Shown here: positions 6,177 to 14,283 of the stretch, piece by piece
How positions within the stretch are numbered: position 1 is the first letter of the stretch
Layout: each line of letters begins with the position of its first letter
NCBI GenBank assembly: GCA_902473545.1
Contig: CABRSG010000010.1
Location: forward strand, 1 to 20,296
DNA length: 20,296 bases
Origin: an uncultured Lachnospiraceae bacterium
GTDB taxonomy: Bacteria > Bacillota > Clostridia > Lachnospirales > Lachnospiraceae
Direction of reading: 5' to 3'
The notes under the pieces: generated by a model
What the model was told of the DNA's origin: nothing
Databases searched by the model: none
Seen by the model: only the letters and a program-made list of their open reading frames with translations
Position numbers and translations under genes: made by a program

Positions 6177-7715
6177 TTGGCAAAGATACTACTGGAAATG
6201 AAAAATATCACCAAAACATTCCCCGGTGTGAAAGCGCTTGACAACGTAAATCTCCAGGTAGAGGAGGGCGAGATCCATGCGCTCGTCGGCGAGAACGGAG
6301 CGGGAAAATCCACTCTGATGAACGTGCTCTCCGGCGTCTATCCCTTCGGTTCCTATGAAGGCGATATCATCTACAACGGCGATATATGTAAATTCCATCA
6401 TATTAAAGAGAGTGAAGAAAAAGGGATTGTTATTATTCACCAGGAGCTTGCGCTGATTCCGTACATGTCGATCGGCGAGAACATGTTCCTGGGAAATGAA
6501 CGCGGAAAAAAGGCTTCTATCAACTGGGACGAGACCTATGGGGAAGCTGAAAAATATATGAGACAGGTGGGACTGACGGAATCCTCCCGCACACTGATCA
6601 AGGACATCGGCGTCGGCAAGCAGCAGCTTGTGGAAATCGCAAAGGCGCTTGCGAAGAACGCAAAGCTTCTGATCCTGGACGAGCCGACGTCATCCCTGAA
6701 CGAGACGGACTCCAAGGCGCTGCTTGACCTGCTTCTGAAATTTAAAAAAGAGGGAATGACCTGTATCATTATCACGCACAAGCTGAACGAGGTTTCCTAT
6801 GTGGCGGATAAGATTACCGTCATTCGCGATGGCGCTACGATCGAGACGTTGGTGAAGGGTGTGGATGAATTTACCGAGGACCGCATCATCAAGGGCATGG
6901 TCGGACGTGAGATCGCAGACCGTTTCCCGAAACGCCACAATGTAAAGATCGGCGAAGTTAATATGGAAGTGAAAAACTGGACGGTTTATCACCCTGTTTA
7001 CAGTGAGCGCAAGGTGGTGGACAACGTTTCCATCAAGGTGCGCAAGGGCGAGGTGGTCGGAATCTCCGGTCTGATGGGTGCCGGACGTACCGAGCTTGCA
7101 AAGAGTGTTTTTGGAAAAAGCTATGGAGCAAACATCAGCGGAACACTTCTGCTGAACGGAAAAGAGGTGCATTTAAAGAATGCGCGCGACGCGATTCATC
7201 ACAAGCTTGCATATGTGACGGAGGACCGCAAGGGCGACGGGCTGATCCTTTCCAATTCGATCAAGACAAACACGACGCTGGCAAACCTGGAGGGCGTGAG
7301 CGACGGTGTGGTGATCGACAGGGATAAGGAATACGCGGTAGCCGTAGAATATAAGGAAAAGCTGAAAACGAAGTGTCCGACGGTGGAACAGAACGTCGGA
7401 AATTTAAGCGGCGGAAACCAGCAGAAGGTGCTTCTGGCAAAGTGGATGTTCGCAGACCCGGATATTCTGATCCTGGACGAACCGACCAGAGGTATCGACG
7501 TCGGTGCAAAATACGAGATTTACTGTATCATCAATGATCTGGTAGCGGCAGGAAAATCGGTGATTATGATCTCCTCCGAGCTTCCGGAGGTATTGGGAAT
7601 GTCAGACAGGATATATGTCATGAACGAAGGAAAGATCGCCGGCGAGCTGACGCAGGCGGAGGCGACGCAGGAGAAGATTATGGCATGTATTCTGAAGTCG
7701 AGTAAAGGAGAGTAA
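6177..7715 (+). CDS. mmsA: Sugar ABC transporter ATP-binding protein, MmsA/GguA type
   Basis: This 512-residue protein has two ABC domains in tandem, as is usual for monosaccharide transporters. The first has Walker A GENGAGKST (38-46), a degenerate signature VGKQQLVEIAKAL and Walker B LLILDEPTSSL. The second begins near residue 260, has a non-canonical Walker A GLMGAGRTE, the signature LSGGNQQKVLLAKW and Walker B ILILDEPTRGID. The TTG start is chosen because GGAGGGA lies about 8 nt upstream; a GTG 33 nt earlier has no ribosome binding site and lies next to the hairpin. It would drive ATP-dependent import through the permease encoded 3 bp downstream. Confidence 0.9.
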   Translation: MAKILLEMKNITKTFPGVKALDNVNLQVEEGEIHALVGENGAGKSTLMNVLSGVYPFGSYEGDIIYNGDICKFHHIKESEEKGIVIIHQELALIPYMSIGENMFLGNERGKKASINWDETYGEAEKYMRQVGLTESSRTLIKDIGVGKQQLVEIAKALAKNAKLLILDEPTSSLNETDSKALLDLLLKFKKEGMTCIIITHKLNEVSYVADKITVIRDGATIETLVKGVDEFTEDRIIKGMVGREIADRFPKRHNVKIGEVNMEVKNWTVYHPVYSERKVVDNVSIKVRKGEVVGISGLMGAGRTELAKSVFGKSYGANISGTLLLNGKEVHLKNARDAIHHKLAYVTEDRKGDGLILSNSIKTNTTLANLEGVSDGVVIDRDKEYAVAVEYKEKLKTKCPTVEQNVGNLSGGNQQKVLLAKWMFADPDILILDEPTRGIDVGAKYEIYCIINDLVAAGKSVIMISSELPEVLGMSDRIYVMNEGKIAGELTQAEATQEKIMACILKSSKGE

Positions 7716-7718
7716 GAG

Positions 7719-8894
7719 ATGAATAGCGCAAAAGTAAGAGATTTTATTACAAAATATACCATGATAATTGTATTGGTGCTGGTAACACTGTTCTTCACCT
7801 GGGGCACACAGGGCAAGATCCTGTTCCCGCAGAATATTACAAACCTCATTTCACAGAACGCTTACGTGTTCGTTCTGGCAACCGGTATGCTGCTCTGTAT
7901 CTTAACCGGCGGCAACATCGACCTTTCCGTTGGCTCGGTCGTTTGCTTTGTCGGCGCGGTGGGCGGTGTTCTTATGGAAAACATGGGAGTTCCGATTTTC
8001 GTTGCAGTCATTCTGATGCTGCTCCTCGGCGCTCTGATCGGCGCATGGCAGGCGTTCTGGATCGCATTTTTCCGCATTCCGCCTTTCATCACCACCCTGT
8101 CCGGTATGCTTGTATTCCGCGGACTTTCCAACGTGGTACTCGGCGGTAAGACGCTCCCGATCAAATCGGAGACCTTCACCGTACTGTTCGGCGGCGGTGC
8201 AAACTGCTACGTTCCCGATTTCCTTGGCGGCGGAGAGGGCTTAAACCGTGTAGCGATGGCGGCAGGCATCATTGCATGCCTCATCTACATCTTCGTGACG
8301 GTGCGCGGTCACATGAACCGTAAGAAAAAAGGCTACGAGACAGGAAATGTCGTTGCAATGTACATAAAAATGATCATCATCTGCGCAGTTATCATGTTTT
8401 TAACTGTCAAGCTTGCGCAGCACAAGGGCATCCCGACCTCCCTCGTATGGGTAATGATCGTGGTATTGATCTACGGCTATATCACAAGCAAGACGACCAT
8501 CGGACGTTATTTCTACGCAGTCGGCGGCAATGAGAAGGCGACAAAGCTTTCCGGTATCAACACCGATATGGTTTACTTTATCGCTTACACAAACATGGGA
8601 CTTTTGTCTGCGCTGGCAGGTATGCTCACCATCGCGCGTCTGACCTCCGCACAGCCGACCTACGGTCAGAACTACGAGATGGATGCAATCGGCTCCTGCT
8701 TTATCGGCGGCGCTTCCGCATACGGCGGAATCGGTACCGTGCCGGGCGTTATCGTCGGCGCGCTTCTTATGGGTATCATCAACCAGGGTATGTCTATCAT
8801 GGGCACCGACCAGAACATGCAGAAGGTTGTAAAAGGTCTTGTGCTTCTGGCAGCCGTTATCTTCGACGTAGTATCCAAGAAGAAATCTTCCTAA
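7719..8894 (+). CDS. mmsB: Sugar ABC transporter permease, MmsB/GguB type
   Basis: This 391-residue integral membrane protein belongs to the BPD_transp_2 (RbsC/XylH-like) family. Many hydrophobic segments are visible, beginning at MIIVLVLVTLFFTWG near residue 16. The conserved GNIDLSVGSV motif follows the second segment. The EAA-like loop GRYFYAVGGNEKATKLSGI contacts the ATPase. The basic stretch RGHMNRKKKGYE marks the longer central cytoplasmic loop typical of the GguB class. The ATG lies 3 bp after the ATPase stop with AAGGAG inside the end of the upstream gene, so the two are translationally linked. A strong terminator follows. Confidence 0.9.
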   Translation: MNSAKVRDFITKYTMIIVLVLVTLFFTWGTQGKILFPQNITNLISQNAYVFVLATGMLLCILTGGNIDLSVGSVVCFVGAVGGVLMENMGVPIFVAVILMLLLGALIGAWQAFWIAFFRIPPFITTLSGMLVFRGLSNVVLGGKTLPIKSETFTVLFGGGANCYVPDFLGGGEGLNRVAMAAGIIACLIYIFVTVRGHMNRKKKGYETGNVVAMYIKMIIICAVIMFLTVKLAQHKGIPTSLVWVMIVVLIYGYITSKTTIGRYFYAVGGNEKATKLSGINTDMVYFIAYTNMGLLSALAGMLTIARLTSAQPTYGQNYEMDAIGSCFIGGASAYGGIGTVPGVIVGALLMGIINQGMSIMGTDQNMQKVVKGLVLLAAVIFDVVSKKKSS

Positions 8895-8917
8895 AAAGTT
8901 CAGATAGTGTTTATTGG

Positions 8918-8956
8918 AGCTGCCGTACCGGGCAAACAGCGGGTGCGGCAGCTTTT
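8918..8956 (+). terminator. Terminator of the transporter operon
   Basis: AGCTGCCGTACC pairs with GGTGCGGCAGCT over 12 bp with one U-G wobble, followed by TTTT. Confidence 0.85.
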
Positions 8957-9014
8957 CCTATGCAAATATTGTCTAAAAATAGCAAAATATTTTTATGCGA
9001 AGATTGCATAAATA

Positions 9015-9023
9015 TGATATAAT
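9015..9023 (+). promoter_or_regulatory. Extended -10 promoter of the MerR-type gene
   Basis: TGATATAAT is a perfect extended -10 element. No good -35 lies 16-18 bp upstream; TTGCAT at 9004-9009 is too close to serve. Confidence 0.55.
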
Positions 9024-9056
9024 ATATGTAGAAAACTGAATATGGAGGGAAGTATT

Positions 9057-9605
9057 GTGGAGGAGCAGCGCTATCTGATTTCCGATGCGGCAAAGATGGT
9101 CGCAGTGGAAGCCCATGTTCTCCGCTATTGGGAAGACGAGCTTGAAATTCCCATCGGCAGAACAGAGCTGGGGCACCGATACTACACCCGAGAAAATATT
9201 GAGATTTTTCAAAATGTGAAGAAACTGAAGGAAGAGGGGCTGCAGCTGAAGGCAATAAAGGCAGTCCTGCAAAGCACGAATTACAGACCGGAGGAGAAAA
9301 TACAACAGGAGCAGTCGGCGGCAGAACAGACATCCCTGATAGAAATGCAGAATAACGCAGAAAAGCTTCGTCAGTTTAAGGAGTTAGTGGAGGAGATCGT
9401 AGAGCGAGTTGTAAAAGACAACAATGAGGAACTGCAGAGCCGGCTTGAAGAATCTATGGCGAAAGAGACAGATTATCTTCTGCGTATGCAGGAAAAGCAT
9501 GAGGAAGAACGTTTCCGGCGGCTGGATGAGATTATCCGGGCGCATCAGAAGGTGGCGGCAGCACGGGAGAAGCGCAGCTTCTGGGACATGCTCAGGCGAA
9601 GGTAA
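9057..9605 (+). CDS. MerR-type DNA-binding protein with coiled-coil C-terminus
   Basis: This 182-residue protein starts with a MerR-type winged helix (YLISDAAKMVAVEAHVLRYW, then GHRYYTRENIEIFQ) over roughly residues 6-70. The rest is a long, charged, probably coiled-coil region rich in Glu, Gln and Lys (about 85-165), ending in a basic aromatic tail SFWDMLRRR. No metal- or drug-binding Cys is present. The GTG start is preferred because GGAGGG lies 7 nt upstream; the ATG at 9042 overlaps that site. The layout recalls RacA-like or DUF3967-type MerR proteins rather than classical MerR sensors. It stands alone behind its own promoter. Confidence 0.75.
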   Translation: MEEQRYLISDAAKMVAVEAHVLRYWEDELEIPIGRTELGHRYYTRENIEIFQNVKKLKEEGLQLKAIKAVLQSTNYRPEEKIQQEQSAAEQTSLIEMQNNAEKLRQFKELVEEIVERVVKDNNEELQSRLEESMAKETDYLLRMQEKHEEERFRRLDEIIRAHQKVAAAREKRSFWDMLRRR

Positions 9606-9623
9606 GGAGACTGTTTCGGGCAT

Positions 9624-9650
9624 AAAAATCAGGGCGTGCAAAGCACGCCC
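9624..9650 (-). terminator. Terminator of the ferredoxin gene
   Basis: GGGCGTGC and GCACGCCC form a perfect 8-bp stem with a 3-nt loop. On the minus strand it is followed by TGATTTTT, placing it after the ferredoxin stop; it may also stop transcripts from the convergent MerR-type gene. Confidence 0.75.
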
Positions 9651-9673
9651 CATAATTTCGGTAATTCTCCGGA

Positions 9674-9844
9674 TTATTCAGCAGAGATAGCGCCTGTCGG
9701 GCATTCGCTCTCGCAAGTACCGCACTCAAGACATGCATCTGCATCGATCACATACTTGCCATCGCCTTCGCTGATAGCTTCTGCCGGACATGCATCTGCG
9801 CAGGTTCCGCAGCTTACGCATTCATCAGAAATTACATATGCCAT
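9674..9844 (-). CDS. 2[4Fe-4S] ferredoxin, clostridial type
   Basis: This 56-residue protein is small but unmistakable. It carries two CxxCxxCxxxCP cluster motifs, CVSCGTCADACP near the N-terminus and CLECGTCESECP near the C-terminus, related by the usual internal duplication and rich in acidic residues. It would shuttle low-potential electrons between enzymes such as pyruvate:ferredoxin oxidoreductase, hydrogenase or the Rnf complex in the cytosol. AAGGAGG precedes the ATG. It is monocistronic with its own terminator and is divergent from the rhomboid gene. Confidence 0.95.
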   Translation of the reverse strand: MAYVISDECVSCGTCADACPAEAISEGDGKYVIDADACLECGTCESECPTGAISAE

Positions 9845-9939
9845 AATACTTGTCCTCCTTTAATATTTATTATGACTTCATTCTAATACATAAAAATCAA
9901 ATATACAAGTGAAAAATTCAGGAAAGGCAAATAAAATAT

Positions 9940-10557
9940 ATGGAGATGGAAGGATTCGCTTATATCCGCAGCAGAAGAAAAACAAATCTGCTGATGGTTC
10001 TGATCAATACAGCAGTGTTTCTGGTCGTCACGGCGCTGAGCGGCGGCGTCCCGGACACAGAACAGATGCTTTCCTGCGGGGCAATGTATCCTCCGTATGT
10101 AATTGAGAACGGGGAGTACTACCGATTGTTTACCAGCATGTTTCTTCACTTTGGATGGCAGCATTTATTTTATAATATGCTGCTTTTGTGGTTTGCCGGG
10201 GATATGCTGGAGGCGAGGAGCGGCGCAGCCCGCTACCTTGCGATTTATCTGGCAGGCGGCGTGCTTGGAAATGTGCTGTCGTTTCTTGTCGGAATGGACC
10301 GGGAGGCAGTATCCGCGGGAGCGTCCGGCGCGGTGTTTGCAGTGATCGGTGCTCTGGTCTGGATCGTGGTGAAAAACCGGGGAAAGGCGGAAGGAATTGA
10401 TAACCGCGGCATCTGCATGATGGCGGTGCTTTCGCTGGCACAGGGGTTCCTGGACGCTGGTGTGGATCATTTCGCGCATCTTGGCGGATTTATCGGAGGG
10501 TTCCTTTTGGCAGCCGCACTTCGAACACCGTCGGATGCCCGCCCGAAAGACATCTGA
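9940..10557 (+). CDS. Rhomboid-family intramembrane serine protease
   Basis: This 205-residue membrane protein has about six transmembrane segments. The catalytic dyad is visible: Ser129 in AGASGAVF and His180 in DHFAHLGGFIGG. The conserved RLFTSMFLHFGWQHLFYNM segment (62-80) supplies His70, His75 and Asn79 near the active site. It would cleave membrane-anchored substrates within the bilayer; the substrate cannot be told. The start at 9940 has an imperfect AGGAAAGG upstream; an ATG two codons later is also possible. Its last 68 bp overlap the end of the convergent histidine kinase gene, so its C-terminal tail TPSDARPKDI is coded opposite the kinase C-terminus. Confidence 0.9.
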   Translation: MEMEGFAYIRSRRKTNLLMVLINTAVFLVVTALSGGVPDTEQMLSCGAMYPPYVIENGEYYRLFTSMFLHFGWQHLFYNMLLLWFAGDMLEARSGAARYLAIYLAGGVLGNVLSFLVGMDREAVSAGASGAVFAVIGALVWIVVKNRGKAEGIDNRGICMMAVLSLAQGFLDAGVDHFAHLGGFIGGFLLAAALRTPSDARPKDI

Positions 10558-11170
10558 GTGTGCCGCCGTGTGCCTCGGTGATCTGACGGCAGATAGCAAG
10601 ACCAAGCCCGGTGCCGTTTTGCTTATGTGTGACAAACGGATCGAATAAGGTATCCAGGTATTCCGGGTCGATACCGTAGCCGTTATCGCATATTAAAATA
10701 CAAAGCGCATCACCGCTCATGGAAGCAGAGAGCGACAGTATCCGGGAGCTGTCGTCGGATTTCTGCGCAAGCGCCTCCAGCGCATTGCGAATAAGGTTGT
10801 CCAGTACCTGACGCAGGCGGACGGGATCTGCAGGGAGCACAGGAAGCTTCCGGGAGATATCCGCAGAAAACGCAACAGAAGCATTTTGTGCGAGCAAAGG
10901 CGTCAGCGAGGCGGCATATTCGTTCAGATAGGCCGTCATATCGATTGGCTCCGTATGCAGGCGGGATACGTTCTGGTAAGATGAGATATCCTCCAGAAGA
11001 GCACGCAGATGCGTCATTTCCTGCCGTACAGTATCCCAATATTGGCAGCTGCAGATTTCCGGATGCGTTTGTTCTATTAATTGAAGATAACTGTTTATGA
11101 GTGTAACAGGATTGCGTATCTCATGGGAAATAGCCGATAACAGCGTCTGATACTCTTCTGGAGTCTGCAT
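10490..11170 (-). CDS. Orphan sensor-less histidine kinase
   Basis: This 226-residue protein consists of a HisKA dimerisation domain and a HATPase_c domain only. The phosphoacceptor is His16 in SAISHEIRNP. The N box is LDNLIRNALEAL, the G1 box DNGYGI and the G2 box NGTGLGLAICRQI, all intact. No transmembrane, PAS or other input domain precedes the H box, and no response regulator is nearby. AAGGAAGGAGG precedes the ATG at 11170. The H box and compact form recall the sporulation kinases that feed Spo0A, but that target is only a guess. It is convergent with the rhomboid gene and divergent from the HIT gene. Confidence 0.9.
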   Translation of the reverse strand: MQTPEEYQTLLSAISHEIRNPVTLINSYLQLIEQTHPEICSCQYWDTVRQEMTHLRALLEDISSYQNVSRLHTEPIDMTAYLNEYAASLTPLLAQNASVAFSADISRKLPVLPADPVRLRQVLDNLIRNALEALAQKSDDSSRILSLSASMSGDALCILICDNGYGIDPEYLDTLFDPFVTHKQNGTGLGLAICRQITEAHGGTLRCLSGGHPTVFEVRLPKGTLR

Positions 11171-11262
11171 GAGATTCCTCCTTCCTTATATGAAAAATGT
11201 ATGGTATTATTTGCTAAATGAAAAAAACTTTATATATATAAATACGTGAAAGGAGAAAAAAT

Positions 11263-11673
11263 ATGATGGAGAATTGTATTTTTTGTAAAATTGCCGGAGG
11301 GGAGATACCCTCAGCCACACTGTATGAGGACGATGATTTCCGGGTGATCCTGGATGTTGGTCCGGCGGCAAAAGGTCACATGCTGATCCTGCCGAAAAAG
11401 CATTTTGCCAATATCTGCGAGATGCCGGAGGAGCTTGTCGGAAAAGCGTTTATCCTTGCGAAAAGGATGGCGGAGAAGATGGAGAAGGCGCTTCACTGCG
11501 ACGGAATCAACGTGCTTCAGAACAATCACGAAGCGGCGGGACAGACCGTGTTCCACTTCCACATCCATCTGATCCCGCGTTTCCATAAGGATAAGGTTGG
11601 CATCGGCTGGAAACCGGGAAAACTGACGGAGGGCGATCGGGAAGAAATACTCAGAGCGTTTGCTGAGGTATAA
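11263..11673 (+). CDS. HIT-family nucleotide hydrolase/transferase
   Basis: This 136-residue protein has the histidine triad HFHIHLIPR near residues 98-106, the N-terminal CIFCKIAGGEIPS typical of the HinT/Hit-like branch, and GHMLILPKKH. Such proteins cleave AMP-linked compounds such as AMP-lysine or adenosine phosphoramidate in the cytosol. AAAGGAG lies 7 nt before the ATG; a second ATG follows directly. The ECF sigma factor gene starts 9 bp after its stop, so the two may be co-transcribed. Confidence 0.92.
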   Translation: MMENCIFCKIAGGEIPSATLYEDDDFRVILDVGPAAKGHMLILPKKHFANICEMPEELVGKAFILAKRMAEKMEKALHCDGINVLQNNHEAAGQTVFHFHIHLIPRFHKDKVGIGWKPGKLTEGDREEILRAFAEV

Positions 11674-11682
11674 AAAGTACAG

Positions 11683-12195
11683 ATGACAAAACACGAGACA
11701 TTTACAGAAAATTATAAGCGCTACGGCGCGATGATCATGAAATCTGTGATGGCTCAGACGAAAGATAAAGAACTGGCAGCGGAGATATGTCAGCAGACAT
11801 TTCTGCATTACTACCGGACAATGGACAAAGTGGATGAGAGCAGGATCAAACCGTGGCTGCTGCAGGTTGCGAAGAATCTGCTGATCGACTACTGGAGGAA
11901 AGCCAGTACCAGAAAGGAATTTCTGGTAGAAAGTCCTACCGGTGCGCTGGAAGAATCCGGAGCGGATATGGAAAAGCAATGCATGGACAGGATGTTCATC
12001 TGCCGGTTGTTAGAGGATTTGAAAGAGGTAAATGAACTCTGGTACGAAGTCATATACTACATTTTTATTTTGAAGATGGGTTATGACGAAACGGCGAAGC
12101 TGCTGGATATTTCACCAGCAACGCTTCGCGCAAGACTTTACAGAGCAAAGAATTATATCAAGGAAAAGTACGGCGAAGAATACCTGTACGGTTAG
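11683..12195 (+). CDS. ECF-type RNA polymerase sigma factor
   Basis: This 170-residue protein has sigma region 2 (about residues 10-65: AAEICQQTFLHYYR, IKPWLLQVAKNLLIDYWRK) and region 4 (about 122-165: MGYDETAKLLDISPATLRARLYRAKNYIKEKY), joined by an acidic linker. Regions 1 and 3 are absent, as in ECF sigmas. No good ribosome binding site is visible, so it may rely on coupling to the HIT gene 9 bp upstream. Its stop codon overlaps the stop of convergent murG. The membrane protein gene beyond murG (13342-14202) resembles an anti-sigma and could be its partner. Confidence 0.88.
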   Translation: MTKHETFTENYKRYGAMIMKSVMAQTKDKELAAEICQQTFLHYYRTMDKVDESRIKPWLLQVAKNLLIDYWRKASTRKEFLVESPTGALEESGADMEKQCMDRMFICRLLEDLKEVNELWYEVIYYIFILKMGYDETAKLLDISPATLRARLYRAKNYIKEKYGEEYLYG

Positions 12196-13262
12196 CGGGA
12201 GCTTACGATCTCCTCGATAAGACCGGTGATTTTTTCAATGGCGCTGCTTTGACTGCTCTTTTCCATTGCCCGGATGTAGTCTGCTCTGGAGGTATAAAGC
12301 TTTGAGATAGCTTCCAGCAAAAGCTCAGGCTTCAGGTTCTCTTCGAGAAGAACCTCGCAAAAACCCTGGCGCTGGAAGGACTCTGCATTCAAAATCTGGT
12401 CGCCGCGGCTGGCGTTCGAGCCGAGCGGGATCAGAAGAGCAGGCTTGCGAAGCTCAAGCAGCTCGCAGATGGCGTTGGCTCCCGCGCGGGATACGACAAC
12501 ATCTGCCAGTGCGAACAGATCGGCAAGTTCTTTCTTGATGTACTCAAACTGTACATACCCTTGGGTATTTTCCAGAGAGGGGTCAAGCTTATCCTTTCCG
12601 CAGAGGTGGATAACCTGAAAGGTTTTTAAAAGCTCCGGCAAAATTCTGCGGATGGCGCTGTTTACATTGGCAGAACCAAGGCTTCCGCCGATGACCATCA
12701 GTACCGGTTTGTCTGCGCTAAATCTGCAGAAATCAAGTGCGGCAGCGCGGCTGCCTTCGTGCAGCTCTGTGCGGATGGGAGAGCCGGTGAGCACTGCCCT
12801 GTCCTGCGGGAGATATTGCAGAGTTTCCGGAAAATTACAGCAGACTTTGGTGGCGGAGGGAATCGCAAGCTTGTTGGCAAGCCCCGGCGTCATGTCGGAC
12901 TCATGGATGATGACCGGAATATGACAATGTTTTGCAGCGAGAACGACTGGCACGGCAACAAAACCGCCTTTTGAGAAAACAATATCCGGTTTTAGCTTTT
13001 TCAAAATGCTTCTCGCCTCAGCGTACCCTTTGATAACACGGAAGGGGTCTGAAAAGTTTTTCAGATCGAAATATCGTCTGAGCTTACCGGAAGAAATGCC
13101 GTGATATGGGATATCCATTTCTTCGATCAATTTTTTTTCGATACCGTCATAGGAGCCTATGTACTGGATATCGTAGCCCAGCTCGCGCAGGCGCGGAATG
13201 AGGGCAATATTTGGTGTAACATGACCGGCGGTTCCGCCGCCGGTTAAAACGATACGTTTCAT
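12192..13262 (-). CDS. murG: UDP-GlcNAc:undecaprenyl-PP-MurNAc-pentapeptide GlcNAc transferase
   Basis: This 356-residue GT28 glycosyltransferase makes lipid II from lipid I on the cytoplasmic face of the membrane. The N-terminal Gly loop GGGTAGHVTPN (8-18), HESDMTPGLANK, the GGSLGSANVN loop of the C-domain and the donor-binding SRAGANAICELLELRKPALLIPL are all present. Length is normal. The ATG at 13262 follows GGAGG by 8 nt; an in-frame TTG 15 nt upstream lies on that site and is rejected. It lies alone, outside a division and cell-wall cluster. Its TAA and the sigma factor TAG overlap at 12192-12195. Confidence 0.95.
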   Translation of the reverse strand: MKRIVLTGGGTAGHVTPNIALIPRLRELGYDIQYIGSYDGIEKKLIEEMDIPYHGISSGKLRRYFDLKNFSDPFRVIKGYAEARSILKKLKPDIVFSKGGFVAVPVVLAAKHCHIPVIIHESDMTPGLANKLAIPSATKVCCNFPETLQYLPQDRAVLTGSPIRTELHEGSRAAALDFCRFSADKPVLMVIGGSLGSANVNSAIRRILPELLKTFQVIHLCGKDKLDPSLENTQGYVQFEYIKKELADLFALADVVVSRAGANAICELLELRKPALLIPLGSNASRGDQILNAESFQRQGFCEVLLEENLKPELLLEAISKLYTSRADYIRAMEKSSQSSAIEKITGLIEEIVSSR

Positions 13263-13341
13263 AAAACAATCCTCCAAAAGATATAACTACTATTATCTTA
13301 TACTCTTGGAGAGAAAAGTCAAGAAGGGACTTCGCGGTTGT

Positions 13342-14202
13342 ATGAGGAAGAACGGACACTTTTCGGAGTTTGATGATAAAAAAACAGAAGATTTTATCTG
13401 GCAGAAAATGTCGGAGGCGGCGGATGCGTACGAGGCAGAGCTGAACGCCGATCCTTTGCTGGACGATGTGTGCCTTACCCCGGAGATGATGGAAGACATG
13501 ATGCAGCGGATTGCAGAGGAAGATGAAAAGAACGCCGAAAGCGCGGAAATGCTTCTCTCCGAGGACGACCGCGAAGCTCTCAAACTTGGCAGAAAAGAAC
13601 GGGAGCGGCGCGAAAAACGGAGAAAGAGCCGCAAAGTGCTGCTCAGAGCAGGAATCGCGGCAGCGGCGCTTGCCGTTGTATTTGGCGCCAGCATGAGCAT
13701 CGAAGCAAACAGGATCAGGCTGTTGAATGTATGGAATTTCCTGCAGGGGAAAGAAGCAGTAATACGAGTAGAGAATGATGAAGTAAAGGGAGATTATAGT
13801 GTAGAATTAGAAAAGGCATGTGCAGATATTTTGGAAAAAACAGGGATACACGCAGCCTGGTTTTTACATATGCCAAAAGGAATGCAGTATAATAATTACG
13901 TAGTAAGTGATACATTAGATTATGCTTTAATGTTTTATAAATATGATGATTTAATTTTTACTGTTGACATGGTTAAAAAAAGTGAACAGTCAAAAAAAAT
14001 GCAGATTTTTGATGGAGAAATTTTAGATAATTATGAAATAGAGACAGATTTTGGTGAGGTATCTGTTATGGAAATTATATCACCAGAGGGCGAGAAGGAT
14101 TATGTTGCACAAATAGAATATGATAATTGTCAATATACGATTTACGGAGTTTTATCCAGGGAAGAATTAATAACAATGATAGAATATATATATTTTTATT
14201 AG
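13342..14202 (+). CDS. Single-pass membrane protein resembling DUF4367 anti-sigma proteins
   Basis: This 286-residue protein has a charged cytosolic part (1-98) with an acidic helical region and a very basic stretch (RKERERREKRRKSRK) just before one transmembrane helix (about 99-118, VLLRAGIAAAALAVVFGAS). The extracytoplasmic part (about 120-286) includes NRIRLLNVWNFLQGK and YVVSDTLDYALMFYKYDDLIF, which recall DUF4367 domains of clostridial anti-sigma-like proteins. The ATG at 13342 is preferred over an upstream TTG at 13306, which has no ribosome binding site; AAGGGA lies about 12 nt upstream, slightly far. The coding sequence changes from GC-rich (35 of 60 at 13561-13620) to very AT-rich (11 of 60 at 13921-13980). 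A role as partner of the ECF sigma is inference. Confidence 0.7.
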   Translation: MRKNGHFSEFDDKKTEDFIWQKMSEAADAYEAELNADPLLDDVCLTPEMMEDMMQRIAEEDEKNAESAEMLLSEDDREALKLGRKERERREKRRKSRKVLLRAGIAAAALAVVFGASMSIEANRIRLLNVWNFLQGKEAVIRVENDEVKGDYSVELEKACADILEKTGIHAAWFLHMPKGMQYNNYVVSDTLDYALMFYKYDDLIFTVDMVKKSEQSKKMQIFDGEILDNYEIETDFGEVSVMEIISPEGEKDYVAQIEYDNCQYTIYGVLSREELITMIEYIYFY

Positions 14203-14283
14203 AAGTGCGTCACATAGATGTTTTTAATGCGTATATATAGATGTAGTGTAAAATACCAATGAGAAAGAAGGGAGGGAGCTTCG

